A stretch of 64,000 nt of DNA from Leptolyngbya sp. NIES-3755 (lineage in GTDB: Bacteria > Cyanobacteriota > Cyanobacteriia > Leptolyngbyales > Leptolyngbyaceae): NCBI GenBank assembly GCA_001548435.1, contig AP017308.1, positions 5,403,030-5,467,029 on the forward strand, written 5' to 3'. This document shows, piece by piece, positions 33,629 through 42,909 of this stretch. The stretch's first letter is position 1. Each line of letters opens with the position of its first letter. Below the pieces are notes generated by a model, which searched no databases, was not told the DNA's origin, and saw nothing but the letters and a program-made list of their open reading frames with translations. A program made the position numbers and the translations under genes.

Positions 33629-35110
33629 ATGATGCAAAATGCGGACGTGCTCGTAATCGGCAGCGGAATCGGTGGACTGGTTGCAGGAGCATTATTGGCA
33701 AGATATGGCAAATCAGTGATTGTGTGTGAAAGTCATACGATCGCAGGTGGAGCCGTTCATAGTTTTTCCCGGCAAGGATTCCATTTTGATTCGGGAGCTT
33801 CGTTTTACTGTGGATTGAGCGATCCAAATTCTGTAAATCCGCTGCGTCAAGTGTTGGATGCTTTGGACGAATCAGTTGAAGCAGTTCCTTATGATCCGTT
33901 TGGACATTATCATTTTCCTGATGCGACGCTTCCGGTGTATGGGAACTTGGAAAAGTATCGATCGACGATTTCCCAAATTTCTCCCCAAGGTGCGATCGAG
34001 CTAGTCGAACTCGAAAAACGCTTCCTCGCTCTTTATGAAGGCTTACGAGGAATTCCAACGATATCGCTCCGAGCCGATTGGAAGTTAGCCCCGATCTTAA
34101 TTTCTCGCTACCTTCCCTCGCTTCTCAAATTGCTACCCAATCTTGGAATGATTCAAGCTTCAGTGGGCGATTTGATGGATCAAACAGTTCGTGATCCTTG
34201 GGTACGGCGATTAATTGATTTGGAATGTTTTCTGCTCTCTGGACTCAAGGCACATGGCACGATCGCGCCTGAAGTGGCGTTTATGTTTGGGGAACGAACG
34301 CGATCGATCATCGATTACCCAATTGGTGGGAGTGGTGCGATCGTAGATGCTCTGATTCGCGGCTTAGAGAAATGGGGCGGGACACTTAGACTAGGAACGC
34401 ACGTTGAAAAGATTTTAGTCGAATCCAATAAAGTTCGAGGCGTTCGATTGCGGAATGGGGAGGAATTGTTGGCATCGATCGTCATTTCTAATGCAACCAT
34501 CTGGGACACTTATTCTCAACTTTTAGAACCAAATGATCTTCCCAAGTCTTACCGACAGAATGCCTTAAAAACTCCTGCGATCGATAGCTTTATGCACCTG
34601 CATTTAGGCATTCGAGCAGACGGATTGGACAATCTCACAGGTCATCATGTCGTGGTACATGACGATCGAGATATTACCGTCCCTGGAAATACTTGCATGA
34701 TCTCGATTCCTTCTGTTTGGGATGCGAATCTGGCTCCTGCGGGTCATCATGTGGTTCATGCGTACACTTTAGAACCGTTTGAGGGTTGGGTACGAGATGC
34801 GGGATACGAAGAGAAAAAGAAAGCTCGATCGCAGTCTCTGTTCAAAGCGGTTCAGAAAGTCATTCCGGATTTGAGCGATCGTATTGTTCTAGAACTGATC
34901 GGAACCCCGCTAACTCATGCTCGATACTTGCGAAGACACCAAGGAACTTACGGCGCAGGAATTCCAGCCGGACAGGGTTTATTTCCCAGTTGTCACACTC
35001 CGATTCGCAATCTGTATCGAGTTGGAGATAGTACGATGCCGGGGATTGGAGTGCCTGCGGTGGCAGCTTCGGGGATTTTGTGTGCGAATACGATCGCTGA
35101 TGTAACCTAA
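33629..35110 (+). CDS. FAD-dependent oxidoreductase of the CrtI/CrtISO family
   Basis: 493 aa. The N-terminal FAD-binding motif is ADVLVIGSGIGGLVAGALLA, then ESHTIAGGAVHSF. A C-terminal second FAD segment is NLYRVGDSTMPGIGVPAVAASGI, typical of carotenoid desaturases and isomerases. No partner carotenoid gene is adjacent, so the exact carotenoid reaction is not determined; a non-carotenoid substrate cannot be ruled out. Either Met of MMQ may be the start. Confidence 0.82.
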   Translation: MMQNADVLVIGSGIGGLVAGALLARYGKSVIVCESHTIAGGAVHSFSRQGFHFDSGASFYCGLSDPNSVNPLRQVLDALDESVEAVPYDPFGHYHFPDATLPVYGNLEKYRSTISQISPQGAIELVELEKRFLALYEGLRGIPTISLRADWKLAPILISRYLPSLLKLLPNLGMIQASVGDLMDQTVRDPWVRRLIDLECFLLSGLKAHGTIAPEVAFMFGERTRSIIDYPIGGSGAIVDALIRGLEKWGGTLRLGTHVEKILVESNKVRGVRLRNGEELLASIVISNATIWDTYSQLLEPNDLPKSYRQNALKTPAIDSFMHLHLGIRADGLDNLTGHHVVVHDDRDITVPGNTCMISIPSVWDANLAPAGHHVVHAYTLEPFEGWVRDAGYEEKKKARSQSLFKAVQKVIPDLSDRIVLELIGTPLTHARYLRRHQGTYGAGIPAGQGLFPSCHTPIRNLYRVGDSTMPGIGVPAVAASGILCANTIADVT

Positions 35111-35131
35111 CTTATGGTTTAGGCATTCGTT

Positions 35132-35422
35132 CTAATGGTTCACGAATTCTCGCAGTTCGTTAATATCAATGTCGATTCCTTGACGCTTCAGATATTGACT
35201 CAGATTGATCTGGATAAATAAATCTTTGAGTTCTTCAGCAATCTCTACAGGTGGATTGCCAGATAGTGCGGTTGCGATCAGACGTTCTGCGGCTTGAGTT
35301 TCTTGCTCAAAAGCTTGGCGGGTGAACTGTGTAGCCTCTTCTAAAGCACCTCTTAAACGGGCAACTGCCGCTGCTTCAGCTAAATCCATTGCTTGTTGAT
35401 GGAGCGATTGAATCTGGCTCAT
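35132..35422 (-). CDS. Conserved helical protein, partner of the split gene
   Basis: 96 aa, mostly helical: MSQIQSLHQQAMDLAEAAAVA, RLRGALEEATQFTRQAFEQE, then LIATALSGNPPVEIAEELKD. Its ATG overlaps the stop of the upstream ORF (35419-35422, ATGA), so it is translationally coupled to the gene interrupted by the insertion. No function is recognised. Confidence 0.7.
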   Translation of the reverse strand: MSQIQSLHQQAMDLAEAAAVARLRGALEEATQFTRQAFEQETQAAERLIATALSGNPPVEIAEELKDLFIQINLSQYLKRQGIDIDINELREFVNH

Positions 35423-36462
35423 TGAAGTATGGTTCCTTCAGGATTTTGCTTTGTACTGATCATGGAAATCGGGCGGCTGAACTCTACCACAATGATATAT
35501 GCTGGCAAGCCCTGTGCGTCTGATGTGCGGGTTTGTTCAATTTTCTGCTTTACTCTGGTATTCACCTGACCTCGATTGCCTCTACGAATTCCAGACACTT
35601 CTAGACGTGCCATTCGCTCAAACGGCAGTGTAGTGGCAGAATCTTGACTTCCTAACCAATAGTCAAATCCAGTCCCTTTACGAGAACGCTCAATCACTGT
35701 GAGATCGGTCAGTTGCAGAATTAACAGGAATGCAACTCCTTGACACTCCCACGCTTGAAAGACGTGGGATTCTTGGTTCATCGAGACCACTTAAACTAGA
35801 TTCCTTGCGTTGTCTAGCCCAGAGGTGGGACTCTCCCCAAGCGTTAATTCGGGTATGCCCTACCCTATTTGCATTGCTGCAAGTTCTGTTTAGATTTGAA
35901 GCAAATCTGCTCCAAAATGCTGTTCGTCTAGCTCCTCCGAATCTTTTACCTACTGCGAGGTGGAGTCTAGAAAAATGCAGTAGAACCGCATAGATTCAGT
36001 TTTCAAGGTTCAGCGTTGTACCTTTCGGCAACTGGGTTTTTTAAGTGGTTGATTACCCTTTCCACTGATTCAAATGTACGACAAAACTGAAGGGGATTTT
36101 GTGAAGATTTCTGAAAGTGTCGGACTCTGCCGACTACCATCGGCGCGGGAACCGTTCTGTATCCAACGGAGGTCAGCATATTGGTTTTATCCGGTTCCCG
36201 AACCCTCCAGCCTATAAGCAGCTTGTTCCGTTGTGTATTCTTCGTCATTCCAACATCGTCGGGCTTGATCAGTGACAGGTTGCCAATCGAGTCGGAATTG
36301 AGTCGAAAATTCCCCTTCAACGTCGAGTGTTACTCCAGGTTGGTGATCTTCATCGGTGAGACAAATCGCACCTGCTTCCGCGATCGCTGCTCCAAAAGCG
36401 GGTGTAATCGCGGGAAGTCCTTGGTTAAGATTTTGTAAGTTTAGAACTCGTGTCTGGCTCAA
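35419..36462 (-). pseudogene. Conserved cyanobacterial gene split by an insertion
   Basis: The N-terminal half is 36462-36214 (83 codons: MSQTRVLNLQNLNQGLPAIT to EEYTTEQAAY). The C-terminal half is 35739-35419 (106 codons: GVAFLLILQLTDLTVIERSR to FSRPISMISTKQNPEGTILQ). I recognise the two as consecutive parts of one ~189-aa cyanobacterial protein of unknown function. Between them lie 474 bp of insertion. The halves are in the same frame, but the insertion brings a stop (TAA, 36187-36189). A downstream start in the insertion end (35790) would make a chimeric ORF in which MVSMNQESHVFQAWECQ is transposon sequence. Confidence 0.78.
35740..36213 (-). mobile_element. IS200/IS605-type remnant (474 bp)
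   Basis: One end has the hairpin TCCCACG/CGTGGGA (35747-35753 with 35763-35769) followed on the minus strand by GAGTGTCAAG, the usual right end of cyanobacterial IS605/TnpB elements. The minus strand just upstream reads GHTRINAWGE...LDEPRIPRL, like the extreme C-terminus of TnpB. The zinc-finger and RuvC parts are missing, so it is internally deleted. Near the other end is the inverted repeat CGGGAACCG/CGGTTCCCG (36146-36154 with 36192-36200). There is no transposase. The flank on the left-end side is GCTTAT. There is no target duplication, as expected for this family. Confidence 0.72.
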
Positions 36463-36566
36463 AGTATTATTGCCTCACATTGCTACAATCTGAGTGTACG
36501 ACTTGCCTCCGTTCACCTCAGTCGATGAGTGATCAAATAGAACCATCAAGCAGCGATGGAGAATAT

Positions 36567-37349
36567 ATGCCTTCCCCGTTTCCTGGCATGGACCCTTATC
36601 TTGAATATCCTGCGTTCTGGTCTTCGTTTCATACCCGATTCATTGTCGCCATTGCCGACGCGATCGAGCCTCAACTGAGTTCAAACTATTACGTTGAAGT
36701 CGAATCACGAACTTATCAAAGCGAGGCGGATGAAGAGATCTTGATTGGAATTCCTGATGCGATCGTCTTTGCTGAAAAATCCAATCGACCTGCTCGTTCA
36801 ACTTCTGAAACTGCGGTTGCAACTCAGCCTGAAACGGTTCTCGTTCCGCTTCCCATTGAAGTCAAAGAGCGCTACCTAGAAGTACGCGAGATGGATACGG
36901 ATGATGTAATTGCTGTGATTGAATTGCTATCACCGACGAACAAACGTGCAAAAGATGGACGTGCCGAGTATGAAAAGAAGCGACGGCAGATTTTGAGTAG
37001 CCAAACTCATTTAGTAGTAATCGATCTGCTCCGAGCCGCGAAACCAATGGCAATGCAGGGAGTTCAAACCCCTTCACCTTATCGAATTCTCATCAGTCGA
37101 AGTTCTGAACGTCCACGAGCAAATCTCTATCCAGTGATGCTCGATCGAGCTTTGCCGAGTCTTCCAATCCCGCTCAAAGGTGGAGAAACTGAACCGATCG
37201 TAGAACTCCAAACTGTGTTTACTCAAGTCTACGATCGTGCTCGATATGCGAGTCGGATTGATTACACTCAACCCTTACCACCTCCAATGCTCTCTAAAGC
37301 TGATCAAGATTGGGTTGAGACTCTCTTGGCATCAATGCGCGAACAATAA
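36567..37349 (+). CDS. DUF4058 family protein
   Basis: 260 aa from ATG 36567 (MPSPFPGMDPYLE, the normal DUF4058 opening, with TGGAGA upstream); in-frame ATGs at 36525 and 36450 would lengthen it. Features: FWSSFHTRFIVAIADAI, VEVESRTYQ, VIELLSPTNKRAKDGRAEYEKKRRQIL and HLVVIDLLRA. The ELLSP and D-L-R pattern resembles a PD-(D/E)XK-like core. The family is frequent in cyanobacteria and its role is unknown. It is divergent from the split gene. Confidence 0.82.
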   Translation: MPSPFPGMDPYLEYPAFWSSFHTRFIVAIADAIEPQLSSNYYVEVESRTYQSEADEEILIGIPDAIVFAEKSNRPARSTSETAVATQPETVLVPLPIEVKERYLEVREMDTDDVIAVIELLSPTNKRAKDGRAEYEKKRRQILSSQTHLVVIDLLRAAKPMAMQGVQTPSPYRILISRSSERPRANLYPVMLDRALPSLPIPLKGGETEPIVELQTVFTQVYDRARYASRIDYTQPLPPPMLSKADQDWVETLLASMREQ

Positions 37350-37387
37350 ATCGGGACCGTAAGAGAGTTTCCTACAGTCCCAATACT

Positions 37388-38617
<1,230 letters not shown>

Positions 38618-38715
38618 GTTACATAATTCCTGGTTGTTGTAAGGGTGTACCGGGAGTCTATTGCCACAGCAAAACGAGAGGTATGACACCTCAACGTTTT
38701 TTCTTCAATTCACAG

Positions 38716-38786
38716 TGGTCACTGGTAGGACTCGAACCTACTTCATCTGCACGAAACAGATGCTTTCCCAATGAAGCAACAGACCT
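38716..38786 (-). tRNA. Degenerate tRNA-like element (anticodon position TCG)
   Basis: On the minus strand there is a good T arm (GTAGG-TTCGAGT-CCTAC), a good anticodon arm (ATCTG-TTTCGTG-CAGAT) and a D arm (GCTT-CATTGGGA-AAGC). The acceptor stem pairs badly: best alignment about 4 of 7, with missing bases between acceptor and D stem. The base after the anticodon is T, not a purine. It is probably a decayed tRNA or a tRNA-like structure. It lies about 100 nt upstream of tuf in the same direction. Confidence 0.5.
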
Positions 38787-39000
38787 AGACTTGCCAATGA
38801 AATATAATGACGATTTCAACTGACTCTTTAACTGTAGTACGCATACTACAAGTCGTCAAGGTTTTTGAAAAGATTTATTCAAGGAGTTCCCAAATTGGTA
38901 CAGAAATACTATTATTTGAATTGAGGAAAAACACGGATGGCAATCGCGCCCCGTGACGAGTATCAGGAAGAACGATTCCCAAACGTCTTTTGGAGTACCT

Positions 39001-40299
39001 ATGCCGTGGACATCTGAACAAGTGTTGGCTCTTGCCCCAGATGCGTCATCGGCAAAGAATGGGCGAGGATTGGCAACCTTAAGTAAATGGGCTACTTTAG
39101 GCAGTCATGAAACGTTCGTTTGGGGGGAATGTCAGGGGAGCGGCAAGAACCCTTATCGAACTCAGATTGATCTCAGCGAACCTGCCTTTCGATGTAGCTG
39201 TCCGAGTCGGAAATTTCCTTGTAAGCATGGATTGGGATTGTTTTTGATTTTGGCGGAACAATCGAATCAAATTGCTGAAAGTGAACCGCCTGATTGGGTA
39301 ACGGACTGGATAGAGAGTCGATCGCAAAAAGCAGAAAAGCAAGCTCAAAAGAAGGAACAAGACGCTGATCCAATTGCTCAAGCAAAGAGAGCCGCAGCCC
39401 GTCAAGAAAAAGTTAGTGCTGGAATTCAAGAACTTAGACTGTGGCTAGAAGATCGAATTCGACAAGGATTGATCGCAGTTCAGCAAGAGTCTTATCAAGT
39501 GTGGGATAGTATTGCAGCCCGAATGGTTGATGCTCAAGCGCCCGGACTCGCTCGAAGATTGAGAGAATTAGCAGGCATTGTTCATTTAGGTTCAAGTGGG
39601 CATCAACGATTACTCGAACAATTAGGACAGCTTTATTTAATTACAGAAGGCTATCAGCGAATTGAAAGCTTACCTTCCGAAGTTCAAGCCGATTTAAGAA
39701 CTCAAATTGGTTGGACAATGAGCCAAGAAGAAGTTTTCAAAGAGCCTTCGCACACTGATCTTTGGCTTGTCGTTGGACAGAGATCGGAAGTTGAAGAACG
39801 CTTGAAAGTTCGACGCACTTGGCTCTTTGGAATTCAATCAAATCGGTTTGCATTGTTACTAGACTTTGCTCATGGAAATCAACCGTTTGCCGATCATTGG
39901 ATGAGTGGAACTTGTTTAGAAGCAGAGATGGTATTTTATCCAAGTGCTTATCCATTGAGAGCATTGATTAAAACTCGACAGGAAGCAGCTCGACTGACGA
40001 AAGCACCTCCGGGAGTGAGTGTTTCAGAAGCGATCGGAAAGTATGGAAATGCGATCGCACAATGCCCTTGGATTGAACAAATGCCCATAATTTTAGAATC
40101 GGTAAATTTGGTGAGAAATAGCGATCGCTGGCTGTTGCAAGATTCAGCAGGACACAACTTGCCCTATCAGCTAGAAACTGACAACTGGGCACTGTTAGCC
40201 CTAAGTGGCGGACATCCCATGACTGTATTTGGAGAATGGGACGGTAAAAGATTTCGATTGATCAGTAGCTGGATAGGAGACGAACTTTATGGACTCTAG
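39001..40299 (+). CDS. SWIM zinc-finger protein, first gene of a five-gene system
   Basis: 432 aa from ATG 39001 (MPWTSEQVLALAPDASSAK); an ATG at 38953 is upstream in frame. The SWIM finger C-x-C-x(n)-C-x-H is FRCSCPSRKFPCKHGLGL near residues 61-78. The rest is a charged helical segment (SRSQKAEKQAQKKEQDADP) and a C-terminal beta-rich part. SWIM domains bind nucleic acid or protein. Its 3' end overlaps the DUF5691 gene by 11 nt, the first of several tight junctions in the block. Confidence 0.85.
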   Translation: MPWTSEQVLALAPDASSAKNGRGLATLSKWATLGSHETFVWGECQGSGKNPYRTQIDLSEPAFRCSCPSRKFPCKHGLGLFLILAEQSNQIAESEPPDWVTDWIESRSQKAEKQAQKKEQDADPIAQAKRAAARQEKVSAGIQELRLWLEDRIRQGLIAVQQESYQVWDSIAARMVDAQAPGLARRLRELAGIVHLGSSGHQRLLEQLGQLYLITEGYQRIESLPSEVQADLRTQIGWTMSQEEVFKEPSHTDLWLVVGQRSEVEERLKVRRTWLFGIQSNRFALLLDFAHGNQPFADHWMSGTCLEAEMVFYPSAYPLRALIKTRQEAARLTKAPPGVSVSEAIGKYGNAIAQCPWIEQMPIILESVNLVRNSDRWLLQDSAGHNLPYQLETDNWALLALSGGHPMTVFGEWDGKRFRLISSWIGDELYGL

Positions 40300-41803
40300 C
40301 TTGTGGAAAGACATCACTTCAGCCGCGCTGCTCGGTACAGAACGACAGCCCTTTAAGTTGATCGTGACATCGGGCAAACTTGGACAAATTTTACAAATGG
40401 ATAAAACGAGACCGCCTGAATCCGCTTTACTTCTATCTGCCGCAGTTCTTTCACTCTATCAACAAGCTGGACAACAACCTCAGAAAGATTTGACCGTTCC
40501 ATTTACTCCTTGCGATCTGAATGATCAACCGCGTTGTTCTTCTCGTGCTGCTAGTTTTTTACAGCAAATCCTTGAATCTAACCATTCTGAGCATTTATCC
40601 GAATGGTTAGAGCTTGCAGCACAAAAAAGACAAAGGGTTCCAGAACAGTGTTTACCGCGACTTTTAGCACTAGCAGCAAATCAACCGCAGAAAATTTTAC
40701 CTGTTTTAGGAGAGCGAGGACGCTGGTTATCGACTCAAAATCCAGCTTGGAACACAGTGATCGACAAACTAACCGAGATTGATTGGGACACCAGCACTGA
40801 GAAGGTTCGACTGGTTTATCTCATGCAATTGCGACAAGTTCAGCCAGATCAAGCCAGAGAACTCGTACAGTCTACCTGGAAAGAAGAATCGGCAGAGATG
40901 CGAACTCAGTTCCTTGAAGTTCTACAAACCGGATTGAGTATGGCGGATGAACCGTTTTTAGAAGAGCAGTTAAACGAGCGTAGCAAAACAGTTCGACGCA
41001 AAGCCGCTGATTTGCTGGTTCGTTTACCAGATTCTCGATATTGCGATCGCATGATTCAGCGTTTAGCTCCATTGATTCAATTAAAAGTCAAAACGCTTGA
41101 AATCACGCTCCCATCAGCTTGTGATAGTTCAATGCAGCGAGATGGAATTGAGCTAAAACCTCCAAATAATAGCCGTCATGGTGAGAAAGCTTGGTGGTTA
41201 TTCCAGTTAGTTGCTGCAACTCCGTTAGGCTTTTGGCAAACTCATCTAGGTTTAGCTAATATTGCAACCATCATTGATCGAGGGAGAACAAGTGGATGGT
41301 ACGCCGTTTTGCAAGAGGGCTGGCAACAAGCCGCAAAAGTTCAAAAGAACTCAGAATGGGCACAGGTGTTACTGGTTTCCCCTCAGTTTGTTGGATTAGC
41401 TGATTGGCGACCACTCGTAGGATTATTGCAACCTGAGCACCGTGATCAATGGCTCTGTCAACTCTTTCAAAAGACACCACGTGGTATCAAAGACCACTAT
41501 GTGCTCGCCGCCCTTGAAGAACTAGGAAAATTCGACCCGTATTGGAGCGAGGAGCTAGTTCAGCACATTCTAGAGAGTGTCTTTACTCATATTGCTGAGT
41601 TCAAAGACTACTGGGACTGGAAATTTGCGGATCTTCTAAAGGTTTGCGCTTTGCGGATTCCAAGTGGCATGATTTTTAGAGCCATCGAGTATTTGGAAAG
41701 CATTGTCAAAGATGACTTACCTTCATTCACACAAGAAGCCTTGAAATTCACGATCGCGCTCCTGAAATTCCGTCAAGATATGATCCAATCCTTCGAGAAC
41801 TAA
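40289..41803 (+). CDS. DUF5691 family protein
   Basis: 504 aa, helical, beginning MDSSLWKDITSAALLGTERQ, a hallmark opening for DUF5691. The middle contains HEAT-like helical repeats (for example LNERSKTVRRKAADLLVRLPDS). No catalytic motif is visible. It lies between the SWIM protein and the MoxR ATPase (2 nt spacing) in an order I know from several bacterial phyla. Role unknown; a scaffold is plausible. Confidence 0.82.
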   Translation: MDSSLWKDITSAALLGTERQPFKLIVTSGKLGQILQMDKTRPPESALLLSAAVLSLYQQAGQQPQKDLTVPFTPCDLNDQPRCSSRAASFLQQILESNHSEHLSEWLELAAQKRQRVPEQCLPRLLALAANQPQKILPVLGERGRWLSTQNPAWNTVIDKLTEIDWDTSTEKVRLVYLMQLRQVQPDQARELVQSTWKEESAEMRTQFLEVLQTGLSMADEPFLEEQLNERSKTVRRKAADLLVRLPDSRYCDRMIQRLAPLIQLKVKTLEITLPSACDSSMQRDGIELKPPNNSRHGEKAWWLFQLVAATPLGFWQTHLGLANIATIIDRGRTSGWYAVLQEGWQQAAKVQKNSEWAQVLLVSPQFVGLADWRPLVGLLQPEHRDQWLCQLFQKTPRGIKDHYVLAALEELGKFDPYWSEELVQHILESVFTHIAEFKDYWDWKFADLLKVCALRIPSGMIFRAIEYLESIVKDDLPSFTQEALKFTIALLKFRQDMIQSFEN

Positions 41804-41805
41804 CG

Positions 41806-42900
41806 ATGGCAAAAACAAAAGTGACTACTTTACTCCGTCAACACGTCGAACAGCAATTTGCTCAAGAACTGGCTGAACTCTCAAAATCAGATTCTCGTCA
41901 ACGTCCGCCGAATTGGAAGCTTTCACCTTGGGCAGTTTCTCTCTATCTCCTGGGTGGAAAGTTAGACAATGGCTTTGAAGTGATTCCGAAATATATTGGT
42001 AATCGGCGACTGATGGAAGTTGCGATCGCAACCCTCGCGACTGATCGCGCTCTTCTACTTTACGGGGTTCCGGGTACTGCAAAATCCTGGGTTTCTGAAC
42101 ATTTAGCCGCTGCTATCTCTGGTGATTCAACGCTGTTAATTCAAGGTACTGCTGGCACGAGCGAAGAAGCGATTCGATATGGATGGAACTATGCGCGATT
42201 GCTTGCAGAAGGACCTTCAATGGATGCTTTGGTTGCGAGTCCGATGATGCGATCGATGACCGATGGAAAGATTGCTCGAATCGAAGAATTAACGCGAATT
42301 CCGTCTGATGTACAAGATACACTGATCACGATTCTGTCTGAGAAAATCTTGCCGATTCCAGAACTGAATGGAGAAATTCAGGCGAACAAGGGCTTTAATG
42401 TGATTGCGACAGCGAATAATCGCGATCGAGGTGTGAACGAACTATCAAGCGCTCTAAAACGGCGATTCAACACAGTCGTTTTACCTGTTCCCGATAGTAT
42501 TGAATCAGAAGTTAAGATTGTTCGACAACGAGTTGAAAGTTTAGGTCGGGCACTAGAATTACCTGCGGAAGTGCCTGCGCTTGAAGAAATTCAGCGAGTT
42601 GTGACTATCTTTCGAGAGCTTCGGAATGGGATGACGAGTGATGGTAAAACGAGGCTAAAATCACCATCGGGAACATTGAGTACCGCAGAAGCGATTTCGG
42701 TTGTGAACAGTGGAATGGCGCTCTCGGCTCACTTTGGTGATGGTTCTTTGAAAGCAAGCGATCTGGTTTCTGGATTAGTTGGTGCAGTAGTGAAAGATCC
42801 CGTTCAAGATCAAGTGGTTTGGAAGGAATATCTTGAGACCGTTGTGAAAGAGCGCGATGGCTGGAAAGATCTGTATCGTGCAAGTCGGGAAATGCTCTAG
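41806..42900 (+). CDS. MoxR-type AAA+ ATPase
   Basis: 364 aa. Walker A is GVPGTAKSW, followed by a MoxR-like core; Walker B region KIARIEELTRIP, sensor 1 VIATANNRDRG, arginine-finger region ALKRRFNTVVLPVP. It ends with a helical lid. MoxR ATPases act with VWA proteins to insert metals or remodel complexes, and a VWA gene lies two genes downstream. No DNA-binding domain. It is probably the ATP-driven core of this block. Confidence 0.92.
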   Translation: MAKTKVTTLLRQHVEQQFAQELAELSKSDSRQRPPNWKLSPWAVSLYLLGGKLDNGFEVIPKYIGNRRLMEVAIATLATDRALLLYGVPGTAKSWVSEHLAAAISGDSTLLIQGTAGTSEEAIRYGWNYARLLAEGPSMDALVASPMMRSMTDGKIARIEELTRIPSDVQDTLITILSEKILPIPELNGEIQANKGFNVIATANNRDRGVNELSSALKRRFNTVVLPVPDSIESEVKIVRQRVESLGRALELPAEVPALEEIQRVVTIFRELRNGMTSDGKTRLKSPSGTLSTAEAISVVNSGMALSAHFGDGSLKASDLVSGLVGAVVKDPVQDQVVWKEYLETVVKERDGWKDLYRASREML

Positions 42901-42909
42901 GAACAAGCT

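Noticed and set aside
35730-35993. 87-codon plus-strand ORF
   Set aside because: It runs antisense through the IS605-type right end and TnpB-like remnant, so it is not an independent gene.
35740-36213. Group I or II self-splicing intron
   Set aside because: The host exon ends in T and the frame is restored by removal, which would fit, but I see no group I P/Q/R/S core and no group II domain V; the right-end hairpin and TnpB-like reading frame favour an IS remnant.
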